A stretch of DNA of 64,000 nucleotides from Phycisphaerales bacterium (lineage in GTDB: Bacteria; Planctomycetota; Phycisphaerae; Phycisphaerales; SM1A02). The stretch is from NCBI GenBank assembly GCA_029246705.1, contig JAQWMQ010000034.1, positions 186,001-250,000 of the forward strand, read 5' to 3'. Under the pieces are notes generated by a model. It made no database searches, had not been told where the DNA came from, and saw only the letters and a list, made by a program, of their open reading frames with translations. The position numbers and the translations under genes are program-made. Positions 7,691-15,628 of the stretch are shown here, one piece after another (positions within the stretch are counted from its first letter, which is position 1; each line of letters begins with the position of its first letter).

Positions 7691-9436
7691 ATGGCATCTA
7701 CTACTGCGCTTTACACCGGTCTTTCTGGTCTCATGGCAAACTCAAACCGCCTGGACGTGATCGGTAACAACATCGCCAACGTCAATACCACGGCGTACAA
7801 GAGCAACCGCATGAGCTTCGCCCCGACGTTCAGTCGGAACTTCTCGCTGGGCACTGCGCCCGGCGCGGCCACCGGCGGAACCAATCCCGGCCAGGTCGGG
7901 CTCGGAGTCTCCGTCTCGGGCACCCAGCGGAACTTCGCCAACGGCGCCATCGGTGCGACCGGCGTGAACACCGACCTCGCCATCGAGGGATCGGGTTTCT
8001 TCGTGGTCGAGAGTTCGAGCCAGCGCTTCTTCACGCGTGATGGTTCCTTCGTCCGCAATCCGAACAACGATCTCGTCACCCAGTCCGGTGCCCAGGTCAT
8101 GGGGTTCAACGTCGACGAGCAGTTCAACGTGATCGAAGGCGATCTGCAGCCGTTGAACATCGCGCTCGGAACGCTGACCCTCGCCGAAGCCACGCGCAAC
8201 GTGACCTTCAACGGGAACCTCAACGCTTCCGGTGAAATCGGACAGCAGGGTTCGATGCACACATCCCGCAGCTTCTACACCGATCCTGCCGGAACCACCC
8301 CGGTCACCGGCAACGAGGACATCGGCGCGGTTGACATCTGGGTCTCCGACGGTGTCGGTGGCACCACCCTGGCATTCGATTCCAGCGCGGCCGGTCCCAT
8401 CGAGATCACCGTCGCCGGAGTGGAGAAGGGCGGCAAGGATCTTGGCAGCCACACCTGGACCCATGGCGTGGACGGAACCACCCTCAACGATTTCGCCGGA
8501 TTCCTCGACCAGGTGCTCGGCACCGACTCCTCCAACGTCGGTGGCCAGTCCCTCGGCGGTTCGGTCTCCTTCGACGCTGCCGGTCAGCTGGTGGTCACCG
8601 GCAATGAAGGAACGGTCCAGGCGCTCGACATCGATTCAGCCGATCTTGTGGTCACCGGCAATGTCGGTGGTTCAGGCGGCGTCGGTCAGCCGTTCGTCAT
8701 GTCGCAGATCCAGAGCCCCATCGGTGAATCGGTGCGGACCTCCTTCGTGGTCTACGACTCACTCGGCACCCCGATCACCGTCGACCTCTCGCTGGTGCTC
8801 CAGGAGACCAATGCCAGTGGCGGCACCGTCTGGGAGTTCATCGCCGAATCCAACGACAACGCGATCAATGACCGGGTCATCGGGCTGGGCGTGGTCGAGT
8901 TCGACGCCAACGGGCGTTTCCTCGATGCCTCCAACCAGTCCTTCCAGATCACCCGTGACAACGGTGCGGTCAGTCCGCTGACGATCAACATGGACTTCGA
9001 CAACGGAACTGATGCGGTCTCCAGCCTGACGGACTCGGCCAGCAACCTCGCGGCCGTCTTCCAGGACGGTTCCTCGATCGGAACCTTGAGCAACTTCTCC
9101 ATCGGCGAGGACGGAATCATCTCCGGAGCCTTCACCAACGGGCTCACCCGATCGATCGGCCAGGTCGCACTTGCCAAGTTCTCCAACCCGGAAGGTCTCG
9201 TCGATTCCGGAAACAACCTCTTCAGTACCGGGCCGAATTCAGGCACTCCGCTCATCGCCAATCCGCTGGAATTCGGGACCGGCCGCGTGGTGGGTGGAGC
9301 ACTCGAGCTCTCCAATGTGGATCTCAGCCAGGAATTCATCAACATGATCATGGCCTCGACCGGCTATTCGGCCGCAAGTCGGGTGATCACCACCACCGAT
9401 GAACTGATGGACCAGCTGCTGGTGCTTGGACGGTAA
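7691..9436 (+). CDS. flgE: Flagellar hook protein FlgE
   Basis: FlgE builds the hook, the universal joint of the flagellum. ATG 7691 follows GGAGGAG; an upstream in-frame ATG at 7667 lacks a ribosome site and sits at the predicted transcription start. The protein is 581 residues, somewhat longer than the enterobacterial form because of a larger variable middle region. The N-terminus has the rod/hook motif (LSGLMANSNRLDVIGNNIAN VNTTAYKS) and the C-terminus the matching helical motif (NVDLSQEFINMIMASTGYSA). FlgE D2-like repeats are visible around QSPIGESVRTSFVVYDSLGT. Transcription ends in the hairpins just downstream. Confidence 0.96.
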   Translation: MASTTALYTGLSGLMANSNRLDVIGNNIANVNTTAYKSNRMSFAPTFSRNFSLGTAPGAATGGTNPGQVGLGVSVSGTQRNFANGAIGATGVNTDLAIEGSGFFVVESSSQRFFTRDGSFVRNPNNDLVTQSGAQVMGFNVDEQFNVIEGDLQPLNIALGTLTLAEATRNVTFNGNLNASGEIGQQGSMHTSRSFYTDPAGTTPVTGNEDIGAVDIWVSDGVGGTTLAFDSSAAGPIEITVAGVEKGGKDLGSHTWTHGVDGTTLNDFAGFLDQVLGTDSSNVGGQSLGGSVSFDAAGQLVVTGNEGTVQALDIDSADLVVTGNVGGSGGVGQPFVMSQIQSPIGESVRTSFVVYDSLGTPITVDLSLVLQETNASGGTVWEFIAESNDNAINDRVIGLGVVEFDANGRFLDASNQSFQITRDNGAVSPLTINMDFDNGTDAVSSLTDSASNLAAVFQDGSSIGTLSNFSIGEDGIISGAFTNGLTRSIGQVALAKFSNPEGLVDSGNNLFSTGPNSGTPLIANPLEFGTGRVVGGALELSNVDLSQEFINMIMASTGYSAASRVITTTDELMDQLLVLGR

Positions 9437-9440
9437 TCCT

Positions 9441-9463
9441 TCGGTGGTCGGGGAGACCACCGA
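9441..9463 (+). repeat. Inverted repeat after flgE
   Basis: TCGGTGGTC and GACCACCGA form a perfect 9-bp stem with a 5-nt loop, 5 nt after the flgE stop. No T-tract follows, so it may protect the mRNA 3' end or act together with the stronger hairpin downstream. Confidence 0.6.
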
Positions 9464-9487
9464 ATGGTTATTGCACGAAGCGGCAAT

Positions 9488-9520
9488 CCGCCCGCGGTGA
9501 ACACCGCGGGCGGTTCTCTT
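9488..9520 (+). terminator. Intrinsic terminator of flgE
   Basis: CCGCCCGCGGTG and CACCGCGGGCGG form a perfect 12-bp GC stem with a 2-nt spacer (loop opens to 4 or more), followed by TTCTCTT. It lies between flgE and the convergent yacL-like gene. Confidence 0.8.
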
Positions 9521-9539
9521 GTGTCGAGCAAGCGTCGGG

Positions 9540-10808
9540 TCACCTGCCGCGGCGTGGATTCCGCGGAAGGCGGGGGCCTTCATCATCACGCTTGCGGGGT
9601 CGATCCCGGACCGGGTCCTGGGATGTCGCGGATCTGCCGATCTGGGATTCCTCGTCCTCCTCCTGCTTCGTCGGAGGCGTTTCCGGTTGGTGCGGTCGAG
9701 CGAAGACCAGCCTGCTGCCGGCACGCTGCAGGCTGTTGGTGATCTCGACCTCGATGGTCTCACCGATCATCTTCCCGGCTCGTTCGACCACCAGCATCGT
9801 GCCGTCCGGCATGTAGGCGACCCCCTGGCCCTCTGTTTCCCCGGCCTTGATGATCTCCACGGTGAGCCTGACTCCGGGCAGGATGGTCTGCCTGAGGGAG
9901 CTTGCGACGTCATTGACGTTCAGGATCTGGACGTTCTGGATCCTGGCGACCTTGGAGAGCCCCGAATCGGTGGTGACGATCCGGTAGTTCTCCTGTTGGG
10001 CGGTCTGGATCAGCTTGCGGTCGACGAGAAGTTCGGTGGTCTTGAATTCCTCGATCCGGGTGTCGGCATAGATGCCCTGGAGTTGACTGAGCATGTCGAG
10101 GCCGTATCGACCTCGTTCCCGCTTGTTGCGATCGGTACTGTCTGCCAGGGCCTGCAGTTCGTCGATCACGTATCGCTGGATCACGATGGGCGCGTCGATC
10201 GCGCCGGTTCGGGCGAGGTCGATCATGCGCCCGTCGATGATCGCGGAAGTGTCCATCAGCAGCGGCATCACGCCCTGGGCTCGCTTCTCGAACTGGATGT
10301 AGGGGATCACCAGGCGGAAATCGTCCTTGGTCGAAAGTACCACCGACACCGACAGGTAGACCAGTGAGATGCCCGCGACTCCCTTGGTCAGGCCCAGGTA
10401 GACCAGGGCATCCTGGTCGGTGAGTTCCCATGCGCCCGCCACCGTGTCGACCAGTGCGGCGAATCCGAGTGCCGCGACCAGCCCGACGCTGACCCCGATG
10501 TAAATGCCCAGGACCGAGGCGAGGTGCTTCCTCGGGGTGAGGTAATCGGCGATGAGGACCAGGCTGGCGCTTCCGAACGCAGCCAGCAGGGAGCCGACGA
10601 TGGCTGGCGTGGGCAGGCCCCCCAGCCGATTGGCACGTGCCGCGGCAAGGGTCAGCGCGACGGTGCTGATCACCAGGATCATGAAGACCGTGCGAAGACC
10701 CATCAGAAGCAGCTTGTGGGATCGTACGTTGCCCAATTCCTCCTGGTAGTTCCTGTCCGATGACTGGTCCGGGGGATCCTGACTGGATTGTGGGGAAGTC
10801 GTGTTCAT
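9540..10808 (-). CDS. Membrane-anchored PIN/TRAM-domain protein (YacL family)
   Basis: 422 residues from ATG 10808. Four hydrophobic segments in about residues 35-155 are followed by a PIN-fold nuclease-like domain (about 180-310) whose acidic residues are visible in LLMDTSAIIDGRM, YVIDELQALAD and IVTTDSGLSKVA. A TRAM-like RNA-binding domain follows (about 315-375; VAYMPDGTMLVVERAGKMIG), then a basic/acidic tail. This is the YacL architecture of Firmicutes and other phyla, whose physiological substrate is not known. Minus-strand TACAAT lies 8 nt upstream of the start, which suggests a very short or absent leader. It is divergent from the SRP RNA gene. Confidence 0.88.
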   Translation of the reverse strand: MNTTSPQSSQDPPDQSSDRNYQEELGNVRSHKLLLMGLRTVFMILVISTVALTLAAARANRLGGLPTPAIVGSLLAAFGSASLVLIADYLTPRKHLASVLGIYIGVSVGLVAALGFAALVDTVAGAWELTDQDALVYLGLTKGVAGISLVYLSVSVVLSTKDDFRLVIPYIQFEKRAQGVMPLLMDTSAIIDGRMIDLARTGAIDAPIVIQRYVIDELQALADSTDRNKRERGRYGLDMLSQLQGIYADTRIEEFKTTELLVDRKLIQTAQQENYRIVTTDSGLSKVARIQNVQILNVNDVASSLRQTILPGVRLTVEIIKAGETEGQGVAYMPDGTMLVVERAGKMIGETIEVEITNSLQRAGSRLVFARPHQPETPPTKQEEDEESQIGRSATSQDPVRDRPRKRDDEGPRLPRNPRRGR

Positions 10809-10856
10809 GACCCTGGATTGTATCCTCACCCCAGCTCCGGCTACCATGTTCTTTGC

Positions 10857-10976
10857 GATGAAGGAGGACGGCCGGGACCGCAGGGCGGTCGGCTCGTGAA
10901 CCTGGTCAGGGCCTGACGGCAGCAGCCATAAGCGTCGTCGTCCGAGCCTGTGTCATCCTGGCCGTCTTCCTCCATC
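10857..10976 (+). ncRNA. ffs: Signal recognition particle RNA (bacterial 4.5S type)
   Basis: The conserved domain IV is present: GGTCAGG (10904-10910), GCC, tetraloop TGAC (10914-10917), GGC, then AGCAGCC (10921-10927). The ends 10857-10873 and 10960-10976 pair over about 17 bp with one mismatch and one wobble, defining a ~120-nt hairpin, the usual size for the small bacterial form without an Alu domain. TACCAT at 10842-10847 and TTGTAT at 10818-10823 (18-nt spacing) are a plausible promoter. Placement just before dnaX-ybaB-recR is a widely conserved neighbourhood. The tetraloop is UGAC instead of the common GGAA. Confidence 0.92.
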
Positions 10977-11024
10977 GCCACCGGGCTCTCGAATTCCGAG
11001 TTCTCCGAGTTCCTGAGGCGAACC

Positions 11025-12224
11025 ATGTCCGAGCCCAAGCAGTCATCCGAACGCGGTGCGTACCAGGTCCTGGCTCGCCGATACCGGTCCCGCTCCTTCG
11101 AGGAACTGGTCGGGCAGGAAGCGATCATGCGGACCCTCCGCAATGCGATCGAACATGAACGCACCGCCCATGCCTATCTCTTCTGCGGCACGCGGGGCGT
11201 GGGCAAGACCTCCACTGCACGCATCTTCGCGCATGAACTCATGGTTCACGGGCAGCAGGCCCTGGGCGAGCCGCAACCGTCAAAGGAAGTGGTCGATGCG
11301 ATCTTCCGCGGTGAGGACATCGATGTCGTCGAGATCGATGGTGCCAGTCACAACGGGGTGAACGAGGCACGTGAGCTGATCTCCAATTCTGGAATCATGC
11401 CGGCGCGCCTGCCCTTCAAGATCTACATCATCGACGAAGTTCACATGCTGAGCACCCAGGCCTTCAACGCCCTGCTGAAGACCATGGAAGAACCGCCCAG
11501 CCATGTGAAATTCATCCTGTGCACCACTGAACCGCAGAAAGTCCCCCAGACGATCCAGAGCCGTTGCCAGCGATTCGACTTCCGCACGATTTCCGATCGC
11601 GAGATCGCCGATCACCTCGGTTCGATCCTGGACAGCGAGGGCATCACCTTCGACGAAGCGGCCCCGCTCGAGATCGCTCGGCTGGCCGACGGTTCGATGC
11701 GTGACGGACTGACGTTGCTGGACCGCGTGGTGGCGGCTGCAGGAGAACGAGTCGATCTTCGCATTCTCGAGGATGTCCTGGGCCTCCCCGACGAGACGCT
11801 CGTCGACGGCCTGGTGTCGGGCATTGCACAGGGTGATGGTGCCGCCGCACTGCGCGCCGCCGGCGAACTCGTCGGCAATGGCATGTCCCACTCCAGGGTG
11901 CTCGACGTGCTTGCTGAACGACTTCGCCGCCTGCTGGTGGTCGTGACCTGCGAGGGCGACACCGACCTGCTCGGGGTGACTGACGATGCTGCGGAACGTG
12001 CCCGGACACTGGCCGGAGGCCTCGACTCGGCTTCCCTGGTCCACATGATCGTCGCCTGTGATGCCGGCTCACGCAGCATTCGCTCCTCGGCGGCATCGCG
12101 TGCCCTGCTTGATGCGGTGGTCGTCAGGCTCTGTCTTCTTGAACGGTTCGCCAGCGCCGCAACCCTGTTGTCGGGTCAGTCTGGAACCAGCCCAGGAAAA
12201 AAAGAACCAGCCCGGATGCGCTGA
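11025..12224 (+). CDS. dnaX: DNA polymerase III subunit gamma, zero-frame product of dnaX
   Basis: DnaX is the clamp-loader ATPase that loads the beta clamp and couples polymerases. The start at ATG 11025 follows the SRP RNA, matching the family opening YQVLARRYRSRSFEELVGQE. Walker A is GTRGVGKTST (about residues 54-63), Walker B IYIIDEVHMLS (about 135-145), and sensor 1/SRC is QSRCQRFDFR. The zinc-module cysteines normally found between Walker A and B (C...C-x2-C-x2-C) are absent: that segment reads FAHELMVHGQQALGEPQPSK. The zero frame stops at TGA 12222-12224, giving 399 residues, seven codons after an A7 tract. A longer tau-like product needs a -1 shift (separate entries). Confidence 0.93.
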   Translation: MSEPKQSSERGAYQVLARRYRSRSFEELVGQEAIMRTLRNAIEHERTAHAYLFCGTRGVGKTSTARIFAHELMVHGQQALGEPQPSKEVVDAIFRGEDIDVVEIDGASHNGVNEARELISNSGIMPARLPFKIYIIDEVHMLSTQAFNALLKTMEEPPSHVKFILCTTEPQKVPQTIQSRCQRFDFRTISDREIADHLGSILDSEGITFDEAAPLEIARLADGSMRDGLTLLDRVVAAAGERVDLRILEDVLGLPDETLVDGLVSGIAQGDGAAALRAAGELVGNGMSHSRVLDVLAERLRRLLVVVTCEGDTDLLGVTDDAAERARTLAGGLDSASLVHMIVACDAGSRSIRSSAASRALLDAVVVRLCLLERFASAATLLSGQSGTSPGKKEPARMR

Positions 12225-12239
12225 ATCACGCATCCGGGC
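12197..12239 (+). promoter_or_regulatory. Programmed -1 ribosomal frameshift signal in dnaX
   Basis: A seven-A run (12197-12203) lies in the register A-AAA-AAA relative to the dnaX frame, a canonical X-XXY-YYZ slippery heptamer. A 6-nt spacer (12204-12209) leads to a perfect 11-bp stem, GCCCGGATGCG (12210-12220) with CGCATCCGGGC (12229-12239). The zero-frame stop TGA lies in the 8-nt loop. The -1 frame is open from the heptamer to 12790. Slippage on an A-run plus downstream hairpin is the known mechanism in E. coli dnaX, where it makes the short form; here it would make the long form. Confidence 0.82.
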
Positions 12240-12790
12240 AACGCAAGCCCGGTTCGGCACCCGCCGCACCCGCTGCACCCGCCGCACCCGCCGCACCCAC
12301 GCCCACGCCCACGCCCTCGACCTCGCCCTCGACCTCGCCCTCGACCTCGGGACCGAAGACCCCGCCGGTCCCGGATGCACCCGCACAGGCCGAATCGAGT
12401 GATGGTGGGTTCTGGTCCCGGGTGGTGGATCTTGCCAGCGAGCACACATCAGACATGGTCCTGATCGACCAGCTGATCTTCGTCGAGGAGAAGGGGGGGC
12501 GGATCCGACTTCGATTGGTGGACGGCTCACCCACGGGTGACAGCTGGATCACCAGCCGCCTGGACCGGATTCAGGAATTGATCCAAATGGTCTCCGGACA
12601 CCGGATGACCATCGAGTTGATGGATCCCGAGGTCCCGGCCCTCAAGCCCTCGAGCAGCGACCCCGACCCGAAGTTCAGGGAGAACCCGCTGGTTCGGGAG
12701 GCGCTGGAGCTCTTCGACGCTACGATCCATTCTGTTCGGGAACTTCCCGACACGATGCCCAACCCTGGTGGAGCTGCTGACGATGTTTGA
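12203..12790 (+). CDS. dnaX: dnaX tau-specific C-terminal extension (read after -1 frameshift)
   Basis: This frame is open without a stop from the A7 heptamer to TGA 12788-12790 and has no good start of its own near its 5' end, so it is best read as the -1 continuation of dnaX (393 zero-frame codons plus 195, about 588 residues, typical of tau). It opens with an Ala/Pro/Thr/Ser linker encoded by short tandem repeats, then a folded region (VLIDQLIFVEEKGGRIRLRL, LDRIQELIQMVSGHRMTIEL) and a C-terminal helix NPLVREALELFDATIHSVRE that resembles the end of other DnaX proteins. The last 8 nt overlap the ybaB start. A single missing A in the assembly is the alternative explanation. Confidence 0.8.
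   Translation, partial: RTSPDALNHASGQRKPGSAPAAPAAPAAPAAPTPTPTPSTSPSTSPSTSGPKTPPVPDAPAQAESSDGGFWSRVVDLASEHTSDMVLIDQLIFVEEKGGRIRLRLVDGSPTGDSWITSRLDRIQELIQMVSGHRMTIELMDPEVPALKPSSSDPDPKFRENPLVREALELFDATIHSVRELPDTMPNPGGAADDV
12257..12349 (+). repeat. Short tandem repeats encoding the tau linker
   Basis: A run of CCGCCGCAC-like 9-mers (12257-12299) passes into CCCACG 6-mers and three copies of a 12-mer CCCTCGACCTCG (about 12313-12349). In the -1 frame they encode (APA)n, (TP)n and (PSTS)n. Such sequence is prone to length change without breaking the frame when whole units are gained or lost. Confidence 0.8.
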
Positions 12791-13157
12791 TTCGCTGCGT
12801 GGAATGGCCGGAATGGCCGGCCTGATGAAGGATCTTCCCCGGATCAAGGCCAAGCTGGAACTGGTGAAGGAAGAGGTCGCCAAGCGCGAGGTCGAAGCAT
12901 CCACCGGAGGTGGTGCGGTGACCGCGGTTGCGAACGGAAAGCTGCGCATAGCTCGGATCAGTTTCGATCATGCCCTGCTCGCAGGGCTGATCGACGCCAG
13001 TGCACCCGAGGATGGCGCACTCGCGGCCGATCTGGTGACCGGTGCATGCAATGCCGCGCTGGACAAGGCGCAGGAGATGGTCGGGGGTGCGCTTCGTGAA
13101 GCGGCCAGCGACCTGGGCATTCCCATTCCCGCGGGTGCCCTCGAGGGTCTGCTCTAG
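12783..13157 (+). CDS. ybaB: Nucleoid-associated protein YbaB/EbfC
   Basis: Small DNA-binding dimer family found next to dnaX and recR in most bacteria. ATG 12783 gives 124 residues beginning MFDSLRGMAGMAGLMKDLPR, the usual opening; a GTG at 12768 is less likely. GGTGGAG lies upstream within the end of tau, and the first 8 nt overlap the tau stop, suggesting that ybaB translation is coupled to completion of the frameshifted product. The middle has the family pattern GAVTAVANGKLRIARISFD. Confidence 0.93.
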   Translation: MFDSLRGMAGMAGLMKDLPRIKAKLELVKEEVAKREVEASTGGGAVTAVANGKLRIARISFDHALLAGLIDASAPEDGALAADLVTGACNAALDKAQEMVGGALREAASDLGIPIPAGALEGLL

Positions 13158-13190
13158 TCCGGTCCGAACACGCTCGCACCAGGAGCCATC

Positions 13191-13853
13191 ATGGCCAAGG
13201 AGCACATCGCCTATCCCGATTCGGTCGATCGACTGATCTCCGAATTCGCCTCGCTGCCGGGTATCGGCCGCCGCAGTGCCGAACGCCTTGCGTTCCACAT
13301 GCTGAAGTCGTCCCGCGAGGAAGCGATGCGCCTGGCCAATGTCATCGAAGAGGTCAAGACGAGCGTGGGGCACTGCTCCATCTGCTGGAACCTGGCCGAC
13401 GGAGATCCCTGCAAGATCTGTCGCGATGGACGACGGGAACATGGCAGGATCCTGGTGGTCGAGCAGCCGCGGGACCTGATCGCCCTGGAACAGACCGGGA
13501 TGTTCAAGGGGAGCTACCACGTGCTGCTGGGACGACTCGACCCCCTGGCGGGGGTGGGTGAGGAGAGCCTCTCCCTGGCCGGCTTGCTGACTCGGGTCCG
13601 CGAGTCGGAGCGCAACGCCGGTCAGGTACCGGTCGAGGAAGTGATCCTGGGGCTCAACCCCGACATGGAAGGTGACTCGACCTCCCTGTTGGTCGCTGAA
13701 CGGCTGGCCGAACTGGGTATCCGGGTGACCCGACTGGCCCGAGGGCTTCCTGCCGGCAGCCAGATCGAATATGCCAACTCGGCGGTCCTGGCCGATGCAA
13801 TCCACGATCGGCGCTCCGTCGAGGAGGATTCCGGGCATGCAGGTGCCCGATAG
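13191..13853 (+). CDS. recR: Recombination mediator protein RecR
   Basis: RecR works with RecO/RecF to load RecA onto SSB-coated gaps. The protein is 220 residues, and AGGAG precedes ATG 13191. The N-terminal helix-hairpin-helix (LPGIGRRSAERLAFHML), the four-cysteine zinc motif (CSICWNLADGDPCKIC, about residues 63-78), and the Toprim domain (ILVVEQPRDLIALEQTGMFK and LGLNPDMEGDSTSLLV) are all present in order. It completes the conserved ffs-dnaX-ybaB-recR cluster. Confidence 0.96.
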   Translation: MAKEHIAYPDSVDRLISEFASLPGIGRRSAERLAFHMLKSSREEAMRLANVIEEVKTSVGHCSICWNLADGDPCKICRDGRREHGRILVVEQPRDLIALEQTGMFKGSYHVLLGRLDPLAGVGEESLSLAGLLTRVRESERNAGQVPVEEVILGLNPDMEGDSTSLLVAERLAELGIRVTRLARGLPAGSQIEYANSAVLADAIHDRRSVEEDSGHAGAR

Positions 13854-13999
13854 GGCCACTTTTCCCACTTCCTGTGGTGTCCCGAAAGATCGATGCGATG
13901 AAATCGATTGTCGAAATGAGCGGCAGGAGGCTGCGCGGCGATACCATTCAGGCAGGACGTCTGGGTGAATCAATCACGATGCGTCGATGGCAGGATGTC

Positions 14000-15568
14000 A
14001 TGAGCGGCATGCACTTCAATACCAATCAGTCGGTACGGCTCGGCCAGCAGATGAAGCTGGCCCCGAAGATGATCCAGTCGATGGAGATCCTCCAGATGTC
14101 GTTGCCGGCATTGCAGGAGCGAATCGACCAGGAGCTGGAATCAAACGCCGCTCTCGAACTGGTCGAACCCGGTCTCGAACTGGAAGCCGGTGATTCCAGC
14201 ACCGTCCAGGAGGAGATCGACCGGGAGCGTCGCGAGGAACTTCGAACCGACTCCGAGGGCGAACGTGAACTGGTGGTGGGGGAGGGCAACGACTCACTGG
14301 ATTTCGAACGCCTCGACGGCATGGAGCAGGCCTACGGCAGCGACCTCTACGGCGAGGACTACGGTTCGGCGATGCGAAGCAGCAATCGTCAATCGGGCGA
14401 GCGAGACGGCAAGCTCGACGCGATGAACAACGCGCCCTCCCGCGGCGAAAGCCTGGTGACCCAGCTCCTGAAGTTGTGGGCATTCGTGGATACCGATGAC
14501 CAGATCGCCGAAGCGGGTCGTCTGCTGATCGAATACGTCAACGACGACGGGCTTCTGGACACCGATCTTGAATCGATCCTCGAACTCGCTCCCCAGGAAC
14601 TTCGAACGAAGCTGACTCCTGAACTGCTCGAGAAGGCACTCTCGGTCGTCCAGCAGGAGCTCGAACCTCCGGGCATCGCGGCACGTTCGGTTCGTGAATC
14701 GCTGCTGCTCCAGATCGATGCGATGGAAGCTTCGACCGAGGATGATGACGGTGCGCTCCGTGACGATGCGCGTCGTCTCATCGGGGAGTGGTTCGACGAC
14801 CTGCTCGAGAACCGTCTTCCGCAGATCGAGCGTCGAAGCGGCATCTCCCTCGAGCGGATCCAGGCCGCGAAGGAATGGATGCACCGGCTCGAACTCGCTC
14901 CCGGCAAGACCCTCGTCGACGTGGAGGTCCGTCCGATCGTCCCCGACGTGGTCGTGGAATACGACCCTCAACAGGACGAGTATCTCGCCGCTCTTGCGAA
15001 CGATCCCCTGAGGGTGCTTCGCATCTCGCCTTCCTACGAGGAACTCGCCAAGGATCGTTCGGCTGACGATGCCACCCGCGAATTCGTGGGCAAGAGCGTT
15101 CGAAACGCCTCATGGCTGATCGAAGCGATCGGGCAGCGCACGAACACCCTCCTGCGCGTGGTCAAGGTCGTGTTGATTCGTCAACGGGAGTTCTTCGACC
15201 ATGGTCCGCAGCACCTGAAGCCGCTGCCGATGGTCGAGGTCGCGGACCAGCTCGGCATCCACGTCGGAACCGTCTCTCGTGCGGTCTCGGACAAGTGGAT
15301 GGAGACGCCTCGGGGGTATTTCCCGCTTCGCCGGTTCTTCTCGGGCGGCCTCGAGACCGACTCGGGCAAGGACGTGAGCTGGGAAGCGATCAAGGAGATG
15401 GTTCGAGAGATCGTCGAGGCCGAGGAGCCCACCAGTCCGCTGAGCGACCAGTCGATCGCCGACCAGCTTTCCGAACGTGGCGTGAAGATCGCCCGTCGAA
15501 CGGTGGTCAAGTATCGTGAACAGCTTGGCATCCCATCCGCGCGTCGCCGAAAGGTGCACGGTCCCTGA
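14000..15568 (+). CDS. rpoN: RNA polymerase sigma-54 factor RpoN
   Basis: Sigma-54 recognises -24/-12 promoters and needs an AAA+ activator. From ATG 14000 the protein is 522 residues; ATG 14009 is the main alternative. Region I is intact and glutamine/leucine-rich (SVRLGQQMKLAPKMIQSMEI), region II is very acidic (about residues 60-130), then the core-binding and helix-turn-helix parts follow (VADQLGIHVGTVSRAVSDKW). The RpoN box is ARRTVVKYREQLGIPS near the end. Two consensus sigma-54 promoters lie before flgD and flgE in this same window. No activator gene is visible here. The 146 nt upstream holds a TACCAT hexamer (13942-13947) that could be a -10. Confidence 0.95.
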   Translation: MSGMHFNTNQSVRLGQQMKLAPKMIQSMEILQMSLPALQERIDQELESNAALELVEPGLELEAGDSSTVQEEIDRERREELRTDSEGERELVVGEGNDSLDFERLDGMEQAYGSDLYGEDYGSAMRSSNRQSGERDGKLDAMNNAPSRGESLVTQLLKLWAFVDTDDQIAEAGRLLIEYVNDDGLLDTDLESILELAPQELRTKLTPELLEKALSVVQQELEPPGIAARSVRESLLLQIDAMEASTEDDDGALRDDARRLIGEWFDDLLENRLPQIERRSGISLERIQAAKEWMHRLELAPGKTLVDVEVRPIVPDVVVEYDPQQDEYLAALANDPLRVLRISPSYEELAKDRSADDATREFVGKSVRNASWLIEAIGQRTNTLLRVVKVVLIRQREFFDHGPQHLKPLPMVEVADQLGIHVGTVSRAVSDKWMETPRGYFPLRRFFSGGLETDSGKDVSWEAIKEMVREIVEAEEPTSPLSDQSIADQLSERGVKIARRTVVKYREQLGIPSARRRKVHGP

Positions 15569-15628
15569 TTCTGCAACTCGAGGGTCTCCATCCCCCCACG
15601 TGGGATCAAGAGAGGCGATACTTGGTTG

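Noticed and set aside
12197-12239. dnaX hairpin read as a minus-strand terminator (stem then T7)
   Set aside because: The T-run is 6 nt from the stem, no minus-strand gene lies upstream, and the stem and A-run fit the frameshift register exactly.
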